Of a stretch of DNA of 64,000 nt, positions 11,401-23,445 are shown piece by piece. The notes under the pieces were generated by a model. The model did no database searches. It had not been told where the DNA came from and saw only the letters and a list, made by a program, of their open reading frames with translations. This DNA is from Kudoa neothunni. Taxonomy: Eukaryota > Cnidaria. Made by a program: the position numbers and the translations under genes. Positions within the stretch are counted from its first letter, which is position 1; every line of letters begins with the position of its first letter. The stretch is taken from assembly GCA_964304625.1 (NCBI GenBank), contig OZ199839.1:620001-684000 (forward strand), in the 5' to 3' direction.

Positions 11401-12779
11401 TAAGAGACCTCATTTGACGCCTAATTACCTTTTTAAATATATATATATATATTTATTTATTTAAAAAATTAACGATTAAATCTTTGCAGAAACCATAAAA
11501 GTAGAAAATCATATTCATAAACTTCAATCTCTCTTATGCTGATTTATCTTGGTTTGAATACGAACATTCATTCGGATTAAATTGATCTAAAGCAAACTTT
11601 AGCCAATTAGTTATAATATATTTTTATAAACTCAAACCTATATTTAACGTTTTAATTTATTGGTAATAAAATGGAAAAATTAAATTTTTATAAATTAATT
11701 TGGGGTGAATTTTGAAGGTATTTGTTAAGATAAAACGTGAGTCTTTTCTCTCCTCGTTCGTAGGTGGATTGTCGTTTTACAATAACTTAGATGATTAACA
11801 GTGAAATATTTAAATAAATTAAAAATTTATATTTTAATGATATTTGTATTGTTATGTACCATTTTATACTATTTCTCAACCAAAAATTTCTATACGTCTT
11901 GAAATGTTAATTAAAATGTCATTTATTATCACCTAATTTAAATGAAATAATAATTTTAAAGTTTTTTGATTAAACTAATATCTAAAATGTTGTTATAAAT
12001 AAACAACTTTACATAATTAAGGTTGGATTTAGTCAACATATTATATAAACGATCGCACACTGTGAAAACTAATGGTAGAAACTTTAAAAAATAAATGCTA
12101 AAACTATAAAAATCAAAAATTAATAATCTATCCATATATTTCACTATTAATATTAAAATTCAACGTGAAATAATTATTTATAAATCAGTTAAAGCAACAT
12201 TTGTGGTATTTGTGGTGGATACATTTTTTGGGACGATTATTAGGTTTGATCGTGTTTATATATGCATTGGAACAATGTTTCATATATTTTCATAAGCTTA
12301 TCAATTTAAAAATGAAAGTGTCATCAACGAAGACAATAAAAGATGCTGCTATAACGAAACAACTAAATAAAACCATAGTTGTTTACAATTTAAAATTGCG
12401 TCAATAACAGAAATAAATAGGTCGATGCATCGACACAGATGACGTAAAAATCCCATCTGTAATTGATTTATTATATTTAATTAAAATATTATAACTAATA
12501 TCTAAAATAAAATATGAAAGTAGTTTTGTTTATGGGTTTTCAGCTGTTTAAAATATTAAAATTCAGTTACCACCTTAAAATCGCAATAGCCAAGGATTCA
12601 ATAGACTACGAAATTATGGTAATATCTGTACAAAATTGAGTACAAAAATTAAAACATATAAAAGAGCAAACATCCTTTCCCAACGATATCGACTAATCGG
12701 CATCATTGCATAAAACAATCCAATTGTTATTGAAAATAAAGTGGTGTATGTAAAGTGTCATATTTCACTTACCTGAAAT
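11401..12779. other. Intergenic upstream of transglutaminase
   Basis: AT-rich, including a short (TA)n tract near 11442-11452. A 68-codon frame at 12201-12407 encodes a hydrophobic start but has no other support. Presumed to contain the transglutaminase promoter; no clear motif seen. Confidence 0.4.
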
Positions 12780-15358
12780 ATGGGCTGTATAAATGGTAAT
12801 CTAGTTTCTTATATCGTAGTTTATATTTTTATTGGGGTGTGTGGTGTAGAAAAAATGACGTGTATAAATACTGGTGATAAATTCGAAGAGAAATGTGACA
12901 AATATGATAGCAATACGTTTGATCATAGAACAGATGTTTTTGAATGGAGTGGAATGATTTTTCGGCGTGGAAAGCCTTTCATTTTTAAATTCCCTTTAAA
13001 GCTCAAGAATTCTTCGGATACGTTGCAACTGGAGATGACTCTCAAAACAACCGGCTATCGCCCTTTGGAGTACAAAGTGAATAATTCCATTCAAATGTAG
13101 AGGTTTATTGTTTCTTACATAATTAGATCTCAACTCGAAATTCAGCTAATCCACCAGGTTGGTCCTTGTATATTAAAAAAGACATAGAAGAAGGCTGTTT
13201 GTATATACGTCTGACTACTCCTCCCAATGTGCCTATCGGTTCCTACTTTGGATTGATTTATATCAATCGGGTTTTTCATGGTGAAGTGTTTTTTGTAGTT
13301 CTATTCAATCCATGGAACCCCGGTAAATATTACATCTTATTAATTAGCTCTAACTTTTTATTTAAATGTGTTTGATTCAAGATGACTCAGTTTATTATCC
13401 ATCTTGTGACAAACTCAAAGAATATGTTCTTTCTACCAAAACAATAATCTACATGGGAACCGAATGTAGTATCATTAATAAAGAATGGTATCTTGGTCAG
13501 GTATTTTCTCAACATAATCAAAATTACATATTATATATTATGCTTAACTATACGCAATAGTTCAAAACAACAAGCATTGAAGCATGTGTCTATTTGTTGA
13601 ACAGAATTGCCAGTTTTCGAAGAGCCAATCCTGTGGATGTTTGTCGAGCTCTGTCAGCACTGGTAATGGATATATTAGTTTTAAGTTTATCGCGAATATC
13701 GATCTAATAGGTGAACTCCAACGATGACAATGGAGTTGTGATGGGAAATTGGACTGGTGAATACACAGACGGCGTCGATCCAAACACATGGATTGGTTCA
13801 GCAGAAATTCTACGAAAGTACGTCAAGTCTAAACAGCCGGTCAAATATGGTCAATGTTGGGTTTTCTCTGGAGTGTTATGTTCTGGTAAAATCTTTCATA
13901 ATTTCTCTCTATTCCGTTTTTATTTGAATACACCATATTAATCTATATTTAGTTCTTAGATGTATTGGTCTGCCAACCAGATGTGTCACGAATTATCAAT
14001 CGTTTCATGATAGCGATGGCTCTATGCAATGGGAAGTTTATTTTGATGAAAATTTCAATTTATTAAATATCTCCAAGGAAACTTGTTGGTATATATGACT
14101 CTATGAGGTGGCTTGACATCTGAATTTTTAGGAATTATCATTGTTGGAATGAAGTCTGGATGAAAAGGGATGACTTGGGAGCTGGTAGATTCAATGGTTG
14201 GCAAATTGTCGATGCTACCCCTCAAGAAAGGAGTTCTGGCTTATTTCAACTGGGTCCTGCATCTAGGTATGCGGTCAAGAAAGGATTCATTGGAGCACGA
14301 TTCGATACTGCATTTGTGTTTGCGGAAGTGAGTGCTGATCGTATCTACTACATTCGGCAAAAAAATGGCAAATTCAAACATTACCTAACACAAAAAGGTG
14401 AAGTGGGTATGTTAGTTTCTTTGGTCCAAATTATTCTTCCTATCACACATAACATATATCGGTTTCAGCTAATCAATGTGAATTAATGAAAATTTCATCA
14501 TTTTATATTCATTAATCTTATATTATATTCACAATTCTTATTTCTTAGGTAAGCTGGTATGCACCAAAAAAGTTGGATGTAAAGAGAGAAAAGATTTGAC
14601 CAGGTTCTACAAAGATGGCATGTACAATGGACAGAGCGGAGCCAATGAAACCACCTCGGTCAACGAACGTATAGCTAGAGAAACAGTACGCCACAGAACA
14701 ACCCAACCAATCACCATAGCTATAAATGCAGAATCTGATTACACCCTTGGATCGTCGCTTAAATGTACTATCAATGTGTATGGTTTGAAGGAATCGAAGC
14801 GAATATACACCAAAGTAAAAATTTATCTGGTTTCCTATCATGGGAAACATGTTGGAGTGATATATAGTAGACCACATCCGGTGGATTCAACAAGTAATTC
14901 ACATTCTTAAATTACCTTATAATTCTAAGTTTCATTAAATCTCCAGACAATAGTTTTACTTTGAATGTCAAAGCCGACGAGATTACAGCAAAAATGACTC
15001 CAGCTTGCTCTTACATCAAATGTACTGCCAGTTGTTTGACAAGCGACGATCAATTTGCACACAAGGAAATGTTGATCAATGTGTGTGTACCAAAGATAAG
15101 CTTTGAAAAAGTACCAGAAGCAGTTTACATAGGTGAGCCAATAAAACTTCGGTTTAAAATTCACAATCCCCTGACGGTTCCCTTAACTCAAGTCAAAGTT
15201 TACATTGAATGTGACGCTATATTTAAGAGGCAAACCTACAAATTCGAGTAATTTAACCCAATGAGAAATAAACACCAATCTTATTTAGGAAAATTGAACC
15301 TCTCCAAACTTTACGTCACAAAGTGGTTCTTATCATGAGGGTATTATTGATTTGTTGA
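12780..15358 (+). CDS. Transglutaminase, protein-glutamine gamma-glutamyltransferase
   Basis: Ten exons: 12780-13076, 13127-13322, 13382-13500, 13561-13662, 13711-13885, 13953-14088, 14132-14406, 14549-14893, 14947-15247, 15289-15358. They sum to 2,016 nt (671 residues). The enzyme makes Ca-dependent glutamine-lysine isopeptide crosslinks. Domains in order: N-terminal beta-sandwich ([10 protein letters not shown]), catalytic core with [10 protein letters not shown] (Cys287), the NYHCWNEVW block (His345) and [10 protein letters not shown] (Asp369), then two C-terminal beta-barrels. Cys-His-Asp spacing matches human TGM2 within one residue. The N-terminus MGCINGN followed by a hydrophobic stretch could be a signal peptide or, as in insect annulin, an acylated anchor. 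The second barrel stops about 30 residues early. A further small exon using the donor after 15340 is possible, so the extreme C-terminus is uncertain. AATAAA follows at about 15445. Confidence 0.93.
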
Positions 15359-15459
15359 TAAATTGTTGGATATTTAATATGAAATAATTAAATCTGTTAA
15401 AATTTCCTTCGTTAGTTATATTTAGGCTTTTTTGAGTCTTATAATAAAATTTAAAACGT

Positions 15460-15980
15460 ATAAATTTATCAAAAGTAAGTAATTTATGATAATTAATAAC
15501 AGTTCAATTAAACTCTGAAATTAACATTTTTATCACATAATTTTTTGTTTGAGGGGTAAAAATCAATATTATAACAGTTTAAACGTTAAAATTCCCAACA
15601 AATAATCATAATCAAATTACAATAAAAAATAAAAATCTTATTTTCGCGTGTGGCATAACCATGCAAAAATTGCATAATATCTTTTAAATGCATTGAAAAT
15701 TTATTCTGTATCTTAATTCTAGAAAATAACTTAATATTATCAATGTGCTTACATCGATCAAATTTTTGTGCATGCGCACCAATCATGATATCAACTTCTC
15801 ATTTTCAAACATGTTAATATTCAATAATACTTAAAACTAAAGCTTGTAATATTTTTAAAGCGGATTGATTTTTAGTATATTTATTTTTTTTCATGACGTA
15901 GACATGATTAACCATAAATTGTGTCAATAATAATTCCTGTAGAACTTTTTTAAATTAGAAAAAAACTTTTCAAATCTATA
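15460..15980. other. Intergenic, no gene seen
   Basis: AT-rich 3' flank of the transglutaminase gene. Only short unsupported frames. One CATGCGC motif lies near 15771. Confidence 0.4.
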
Positions 15981-15982
15981 TA

Positions 15983-16448
15983 CAGTGGGCGACCAGTTGT
16001 TCGTACTTTTTTTCTGAGACCTTTCTTACGAATTAACCAGTTTTTCGTAATTACAGGAAAATGAGAAATAAAAAAATTATATAATTACAAAAATATACAA
16101 GAAATATATTAAATTGTCGTGTATTTTGATTTTTTTGTCGTAGAGGGGTGCCATGACTACTACTGTTCACCACTTTAACTTATTCATTATTTCAACGTCG
16201 CACGGTATCCTAATTGGAAAAAACGAAATTATTGTTTAATTCGAGATTGGACTCTATTTAAAAATGGAAAATATTATTAACTATTAAAACCAAAATAACA
16301 AAAGTTTCACCAATAATATGAGTTGTTATATTTATTTTATTATAGAATAATATATACGCACATGCGCTAAAAGTACGAAAAAATCGACAGTTAGTAGTTT
16401 CGTATATTTTTCCATCTCCGTGGGGAAAACGCGAGTGACTACCTACTG
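15983..16448. mobile_element. mariner-like MITE, 466 bp
   Basis: Flanked by TA on both sides (15981-15982, 16449-16450). The left tip CAGTGGGCGACCAGTTG and the complement of the right tip, CAGTAGGTAGTCACTCG, share the CAGTRGG start typical of Tc1/mariner elements, with partial similarity after that. No transposase frame inside. The terminal repeat is imperfect, so the assignment is moderate. Confidence 0.5.
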
Positions 16449-16549
16449 TATGAACATTTTTAAACTATGATTAATTATATTTTAACGACAATATTGTATA
16501 AAATATTTTATGTCCACATTTAAAAATGAATTACATTGTTATAAGGCAA

Positions 16550-16705
16550 AGACTATTGGAGCGGTATAATTTAATCTCAACAACTCCTATTTATTAGATT
16601 TTTACAGATTTAATGATTTCTAGTCGACCATTTTGCGTTTAGGATCAGAAATAATTATAATCAAAACTAGTGTCACCTGAATATTATTTAGCTGTGCCAA
16701 TAGCC
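16550..16705. mobile_element. Short MITE, family with GGCTATTG ends, copy 1
   Basis: Shares with 25460-25644 the internal CAACTCCTATTTATT and the right tip CCAATAGCCA; the left tip (GACTATTGG) is the inverse of the right one with changes. About 155 bp, no coding content. Confidence 0.45.
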
Positions 16706-16709
16706 ACTT

Positions 16710-17700
16710 TCCTGTTTAAGATAGTACAAATTTAGATTTTTTTAATACTTATTCTAATATTATAATTTATTAAAATTAAAATTATTCGTTTTCAAACAGA
16801 TAAAAATCATAATAACACTTTCAAATTATTTAAAATATAGCACCATAGAGGTGAAACATTATTTTTTGTTAGTTTAAAATTTAAATGAACGTTGGGTACA
16901 AAAATTTCTAATAAATTATGTTGATAAATGGTAACAGTAATCGGTTTTCTTTGATTTCATATGGAGATCTGGCAAGAGTAGTATTGAACCTATTTATTTA
17001 ATACACTAATCAAACTATTGAATTACATATATATTTTTAAAAATTTGAATACATTATAATAATTAGAGACAATGTTATTTACATTAAAAATTAGCTGTAC
17101 TCAAAATTAATCAATGTGAATTTTTGCGATGAATCATTGAAAGCGCGTCAATAATGATTTATAATGTTAAATAATGAAACAAATGTCATTGAAATAAAAA
17201 AATAAAAATTTTAATTTTCAGCTTTTCAAGATTAGATAAATGCATCCAAAATCCTTCTCGATTATTTTAATTACAAAAATGCTTAGTTTTTTGGAATCCC
17301 ATTCAAAATTAATTACCTTTATTTGTTAATTATGACCTTTTATAGAAGAAAATTAATAAGCGCGATTTTATCTTCCAATATATAGATAAATATATAGATA
17401 AATAATGACTCAATATAAGTTATGGATATGAATTTCAAATATATTGATATAATTTTAAAAAATCTATAATATTCACGTAGATAACAAATTAATATGTTGA
17501 TTTCATATAGTTAGCAGGATACAAAACTATTTTCGCAAATATCAAGTGCCGCGAATTCTCATCATTAAGCAGTTCTACCGAAATAGTTGTCATACGAAAA
17601 TACACAGAGCGATTGAGCCGTTCAATTGAATAACACCGCATCAAACAACGAAAAAAAGTCGCCGAAAGAAAATATATAAAATTAGAGATGAAAAAATAGA
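16710..17700. other. Intergenic, no gene seen
   Basis: Very AT-rich with no supported frame. Lies between the 3' end of the transglutaminase gene and the 3' end of the minus-strand gene at 17707. Confidence 0.4.
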
Positions 17701-17706
17701 CAAAAA

Positions 17707-18843
17707 TTATTTAATTTTGTATGGTTGTGTTTGTTTTTTTGATATGACATCAGTTTTTGGGCAACATATATAGTTGTCAATGACGAATCTCCTTGCCTTT
17801 TCCAGTTGGTGTTTATATCGATTCTGACGAAGTATGATTTCGTCACGAACATGTCTACTCTCCAACCGAATATCGCGAATTCTTTTGCGTATTTTCCAAT
17901 CGAGGACACGCTGTCCTTGTTTTTGTCTATACAGGCGATACAGTGTCCAAAAAAGATCGCTAGGAGTGTAATTAGTGTAGGACCGAGCATAGTCGGTATC
18001 GAGAATATCTTGGAAAGGAACACTCAAATGTTGTTTTGTATCGTTGGATAGTTCGGTGGGGGTTACTCGAGCCGAAACCCCATCAAAATTATTCAATATC
18101 ATCCGATGATACATTGGTTCCACATTGAAACATCTAGTGTCAATCGTAGGTTTCATTCTAGGAGGAAATAGGCCACACTTTAGTTTCTGTATTTCCATAT
18201 TGTATGGTACTGTCGGTAGAGATGCGATACCAACATTAGGGGTGGCCTTTGTGTTGATATAGGTTAAGTAGGTGGGCATACGATGAATGTAACGTAACAC
18301 AGTACAACTATCAATTTGAAGTTCATCACAGATGAAATTCAGTTGTTTTTGAATATTTTCGCGTGGGAAAAGCAGAGAATCGTAAAGTTGATGGAAGAAA
18401 TACATTTTTGGAGTGGTGTCAGTCTTGATATTAGTCTCATCCATTACAATACCTTTTAAAAAATACAGTGGCGAACGATAATAGTCTAATTTGTTCAGCA
18501 CTTCACTACTATCAAAAGCCATAATAAAGGGGGTTTGATATTTTCGAATTTCCTGCCATTTTTGTCTGGGCTGAATCATCACAGATGAAAGATACTCGAC
18601 TCTTTGGCAGAGCAATCCTATTTGATAGTAGGTAACACCAATGCATTTTGGTTGCAATTTTAAAAAATGGGTTGGATTCATGGTTTTTTCCAGTGGAATC
18701 AATTTGTTATGATTGGGAAGGTGAAAATCTGGTATTTTGTATTCTAGGTACTTGAACACCGACTCAATTTCATGAGTTCGATAATCATTCACTCTGATTG
18801 CATCTCGATTGAAGCTGCGACGTATGATGCGTGACAGCAACAT
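17707..18843 (-). CDS. Uncharacterised basic protein, probably mitochondrial
   Basis: One uninterrupted minus-strand frame of 378 residues, long enough in this AT-rich DNA to be a real gene; base composition is also less AT-rich than the flanks. The N-terminus MLLSRIIRRSFNRDAIRVND is rich in Arg and hydroxyl or hydrophobic residues with no acid before residue 14, as in mitochondrial presequences. The body has no membrane segment. The last 90 residues are strongly basic and predicted helical (WKIRKRIRDIRLESRHVRDE and following), resembling RNA-binding tails of mitoribosomal proteins. I tried MRPS30, MRPL37, MRPS22 and TFB2M from memory and none fits, so no function is assigned. The start is the first Met of the frame and gives the presequence-like end. 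Confidence 0.78.
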   Translation of the reverse strand: MLLSRIIRRSFNRDAIRVNDYRTHEIESVFKYLEYKIPDFHLPNHNKLIPLEKTMNPTHFLKLQPKCIGVTYYQIGLLCQRVEYLSSVMIQPRQKWQEIRKYQTPFIMAFDSSEVLNKLDYYRSPLYFLKGIVMDETNIKTDTTPKMYFFHQLYDSLLFPRENIQKQLNFICDELQIDSCTVLRYIHRMPTYLTYINTKATPNVGIASLPTVPYNMEIQKLKCGLFPPRMKPTIDTRCFNVEPMYHRMILNNFDGVSARVTPTELSNDTKQHLSVPFQDILDTDYARSYTNYTPSDLFWTLYRLYRQKQGQRVLDWKIRKRIRDIRLESRHVRDEIILRQNRYKHQLEKARRFVIDNYICCPKTDVISKKQTQPYKIK

Positions 18844-20972
18844 TTCTAAACTCGCCTGATACAGCGCAGACGCTCACTCAAAATTTCAAGCACGTGAGTA
18901 AAACAAATGGATTTAATTAAAATTGGGGTTTTGAATTTTATCATTTGGGTTTTATTTAAGTAGTTTAATAAGTGTCATGATAATATTTCAAATTTAAGCA
19001 GTAATTTAGTCGTTCAAATGTTTCAGTGAAAATAAAATTTTTGATCAGAATATTTACTTTAAATTTCAAATTTTTATACTCCTTTGATTAGTAGAAAGAA
19101 ATAATTTTCAAAAAAGATTTAAATTATGTTAACAATAATTATTTACTGAAAATTTTTATTCAATTGTTTTATTGTTGTCGTTACATGTAATTTTAATGGG
19201 GTTAACAATTGCCAATGATATTCTTGTCGAACATAATTTATTCGATTTTTCATTTAAACATATTTATCTTCCAATATTGAATAATAAATAAATTTTTGAA
19301 TGAAGAGATGGCAATAAAAAATAAATTTCCCCTCAATGTGCACGCACATTAAAGGTATGTAGAACCAGGCGTAACCAATTTTACGCACTTTCTCCCAGGT
19401 CCTTGAAGAAGTGCGTGAAACCAGTTACCTACTGTAGTCAATTGACCATCTATTTTTCGCGCGTGCGTCATGAAATGAAACAAAAAATCCGTGAATTCAA
19501 ATGACAAAAAATAACATAAAAATTGAAACATTCACTTTCTCGAAATGTAAACAAGAAAAAGGCTCACAGCAGCGAAGACAACCAAAATAAACTTTTGACT
19601 TTTTTCGCCAATATAATTGGGTGTTTGAAGGGCGGCAATTTGATTGGTGAATTTTTCTACAACAATCATTATGCATTAAGTATTGTGCATTAGGTGTGAG
19701 AATTCTCTGTAAAATTGTAAGCGGAGAGTAAAAAATTACTCGAGTCTACGACTTGTTCGATAAAGTTAAAATGTAACGCTAATGGAGTGTTTCCGTCAAA
19801 ATACACATTTAGAGGGCAATCTTTGAGCACAACATATTTAAGCAGAATCACGTAGGAAAATAGTCGAAAGTCTAATATTGTCAGATCATCTCTAAATCTT
19901 GTCAAAGAATGAGAAAAATTTGACTTGGTTTACTTCTCTCTTGAGAAAAATTTATTTAGCCGAATAATTCTGTTTATATCGTCTAAAAGCTTTTCCACAT
20001 TCCTGTAAATCTAAGATAAGACGTTCAGATTAGTTCAATTATCATAACATTCGACTTCAGATCTAATCCTACTGATAAAATCTGAATATCAAATTATACG
20101 GATGATGCAGATAATTTTTGCAAAATGGTGACTATAGATGATAGCAATAAAAATTTTCATCCTCATCAAAAAAAAATAATGCGCACATTCGCCATTCAAT
20201 GGAGGCTGTTTGTCATACGAAAAAATAAAATTCCACTTATCAAGATCATGATCATCCACATTTAATTATTTGACACTACAGTTAGTGATCGGTTGTACAT
20301 ACTTCCGATTTTACTCACTTTTTAAAAAGCAACAAAATTTTAATAATCAAATGTGCAATCGATATAAAATATTGTTAATTGTTTTTATCAACTAATTGGG
20401 ACCTAAATAATACATTTCGGTGGAGAAATTTCCCAATTGTTGTGTCACGTGATTAATTGATAACACGCATTTCTTTCGGGAGGTTTTTGAACAAATAGAT
20501 GAGTTTTGTTTAATGTTCGACACAATTAAATGAAATGACAGTATTACTATGTAAAAGTATAAACTAATTAATAAACTAATAAATTAATAAACTAATAAAA
20601 TAGGTCAATAGAATCTCCTAAAAAGGTGTTAAATCTGTTACTATAAAATACTATATATATCCAACTCCTATGGCACCTTAAAAAACAAATATAAAATTGT
20701 TTGAAAGGCTTAACACAACCCTATTATTGTTGTTATTTGCGAATATATTAAAATGAGTTTAAAAAATTATTCAAGTTTGACAAAAAGGAACGATCGATCA
20801 TGTTCGCAATGTTGGAGGAAACTATATTTCAAATTATCTGAACAAATTTTTTCCCAATAAAAATAACTAATTATTTTATTTTTAAGTGAAAGAAATTATA
20901 TTTTAAAATGTATGCAAATCAATCACATTAAATAACTACGTATATTACGTTGTGTGCGCGCGCAAATGAGTG
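18844..20972. other. Intergenic, no gene seen
   Basis: Probable promoter of the minus-strand gene at its left edge; GCGCGTGCG at about 19459 is NRF1-like. A short A/T-rich tandem stretch (CTAATTAATAAA variants) lies at about 20563-20600. No supported coding sequence. Confidence 0.4.
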
Positions 20973-20980
20973 CTTTATAC

Positions 20981-21681
20981 CAGTGTTTCTCAGTCTTTTT
21001 TCTATCGTGCCCCACCTTTTTCAAATATATTAATTTTTTAACTTAAATTGCTTATAATTTTGAATCAAGCTTCATGTCACATTAAAATTAGAAAATGGCA
21101 AATATATATATTTCTTTTTCATTAAAATTAAATTAAATTAAAATATATTGGATCAGATCTAATTTAATTCATAGATAGACTTTAAAAACTAACATTTTTA
21201 TTTCTTCATTCAGTCAAAAACCACGTCAAGTGAAACTTGTGGTAATCCAACCCGCATCAGGCAAAACTTTTTTTTATTGGGGACTTATAAATCGAAATTA
21301 AATCATTAATATAGAAAATTAATCGATATTATCTTTGGATACGACAAAAATTAGGGAATCACGGTTATAAATTTGAAAACATTTGAATTATAATCATTCC
21401 GATTCTATTGAGCAAAAACCATGTTAAACGTTTTTATATTTTTTATATAAATTGATCGGTTCTTTTGTATTCTTTTAGGATATTAACGTTGGCTTAAAAA
21501 TAAATAAGATCAAAAATCGAAGTATTGATTTCAATGTACGCCATACTGCCCAATTATCTCACAATTATCCATGTCACAGCAATGCTCCGGATTTTCCACG
21601 TCCTACAAGAGCCGTTCATTAAACTCTCGAAGATTTCCATGCCCCACCAGTGTGGCATTGCCCTAAAGTTGAGAAACACTG
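20981..21681. mobile_element. hAT non-autonomous transposon, 701 bp, with 8-bp TSD
   Basis: Left tip CAGTGTTTCTCAG and right tip TTGAGAAACACTG are inverted copies. Flanking 8-mers CTTTATAC (20973-20980) and TTTTATAC (21682-21689) match at 7 of 8 positions, the hAT hallmark. Internal sequence near the right end (about 21575-21650) matches, in inverse orientation, the 49876 copy and the 6507 fragment. No transposase frame. Confidence 0.85.
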
Positions 21682-22048
21682 TTTTATACTGTCAGTGATC
21701 GTATAAAACAGTGTTGGTTCTCATCCTTTCTTCCTCGCAAGCCCCAAATTTGTTCAATGGATTGATCACGGATCGCATTTTGCTTTAATGGATAATCCAA
21801 TTGTACATACAAATATGTTAACTCTTTCGTTCCCATTTTTCATTTTAAAGGGCAGATTGAGAGAAATTTTAAATTATTGTTAAATTATATATTGTTAAAA
21901 AATACAATTCAAATTGGATATAATTTTAATATTAGTTTAAATTAAAAAATTCTCGTTTCAAAAGAAAAATATGAACATGAAAGGGTTAACTTAAATTATT
22001 TATCTAATATCCCCAATTATATTAAATTATTTATTTATTGTATTACAG

Positions 22049-22240
22049 TAGACAACCGATAATTTTTTAGATCTCATCAACTCTTATTCTTAATCGCAAA
22101 TTTTAATGGATTTAATTTTTTTATAATCTGATATATTCCATTATTTGTGGTCCACCGATTTGTTCTAAGTTCTTAGTTCTTAGGAATAATTGTAGTCAAA
22201 CCTAAAGACACCTAAAAATTATTTTCCATGACAATAGCCA
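22049..22240. mobile_element. Short MITE, GGCTATTG family, copy 2
   Basis: Shares the internal TCAACTCTTATT block and right end GACAATAGCCA with the copies at 16550 and 25460. The left tip is eroded. About 190 bp, no coding content. Confidence 0.4.
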
Positions 22241-22436
22241 CTTTCAGTTATTCAAGGACAAATGACAATTAATCCGTTAAATGGCGCATAGTTATTAAAT
22301 ATCATGCTTTAGAAATTGCATTGAATTTTCTATCATCTCCAATTACAACACTACAATACTGCATCGATGATATTGGTCTAATTAAAAAACTATTTATTTT
22401 ATTGAACACACATCACGCTTCGATAATCGTTTCCTA

Positions 22437-22445
22437 CCCCCCCCC
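22437..22445. repeat. Poly-C tract, 9 bases
   Basis: Nine consecutive cytosines in an AT-rich setting. Confidence 0.9.
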
Positions 22446-22565
22446 TAACAATACCAACTTAAACGAATAGAATTAACAACTAATGATTTGATGTGTGAAA
22501 TCTAATTTGTCGAGTTGATGGGATTGTTAGCCCGTAGAATTAAAGTTTGGATAATGCGCAAGCAT

Positions 22566-23091
22566 TCAAAAGATAAATAAAGAGTTAAGTACATCTTTGT
22601 CGGGCGTCAATCCGTTATCCTGACCACGCAACACATTCAGCATATATTGGCGCAGGTGGCGAGCCGCGAATAAATTGAATCTTTGCGCGCAGCCGAACGC
22701 TAAATTGGGATATATGTATTGATTGTAGTTGGTCTCATTTTTCCACATATAATAGCACTAATTATGTTGAATAAATTCAACAACCGATCTCAAACAGCTT
22801 ACCAACGCAGGTTTCAACGAATCATTTATGTAAGAAGCGAGTAGAACAGCATTTGCTGAGATACTCATTGCGTGAGACGAATGCTTCAACACCTACACAC
22901 ATATACAACACATCGCTCATCAATGTAACAGACAAGCTGTATCCAAAAGATCTCACCTTATGTGTGATGTAATCGTAGATTCGATCTAATCCACGTATCC
23001 TTGTTACATTATCGCTATTTCTCTCATCCAATATGTATGGGAACATTGGATCTAAGCGGCGATCAAACTCAAACCAGCACACATCGATCAT
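22566..23091 (-). CDS. Small spliced gene of unknown function
   Basis: Three exons, read 23091-22957, 22892-22803, 22757-22566. They total 417 nt for 138 residues, with both introns in phase 0, clean GTGAG/GTAAG donors and lengths of 64 and 45 bp. An in-frame stop lies just before the first Met, which therefore is the likely start. The protein begins MIDVCWFEFDRRLDPMFPYI, has a central Ser/Ala-rich helix-like stretch (SISANAVLLASYINDSLKPA) and ends DKDVLNSLFIF. It looks soluble, with no signal peptide or membrane segment. I do not recognise the family. It is divergent from the plus-strand gene starting at 23446, with about 350 bp between the two starts that probably holds a shared promoter. 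Confidence 0.7.
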
Positions 23092-23445
23092 CTTGGCTTA
23101 CACTCAAGATCCTCTTTCTGCATTTCCATTTCGACGAAAGAAATCTTTAAATATTTTAATAGAAACTATTTGAATTGTTATCAGAAAATTTGTTTATTAA
23201 CCGAAACCCAATTACGTAGAGCTCAATAGAATCCGGTATTGCGGCCGGGAACGGTTTCAACTTAGGGCCGAATACCACTTTCAACGTTAATGATTCCGTC
23301 TATTTGCCTGCTTTAAAACGAAACACCACCACATTAACTATACATTCCGCTCACTTTCCTGGGAGGACATCTTTAAACTTTAAATGCACATGCGCCATGG
23401 AAACATTGCACGCGTATAAACAAACATTCAAGGGTGGGTATAGAG
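23092..23445. promoter_or_regulatory. Probable bidirectional promoter
   Basis: 354 bp between the start codons of two divergent spliced genes. Contains a GC-rich patch (TTGCGGCCGGGAACGG, about 23239-23254) and an NRF1-like CACATGCGCC near 23388, unusual in this AT-rich DNA. No transcription start can be placed. Confidence 0.4.
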
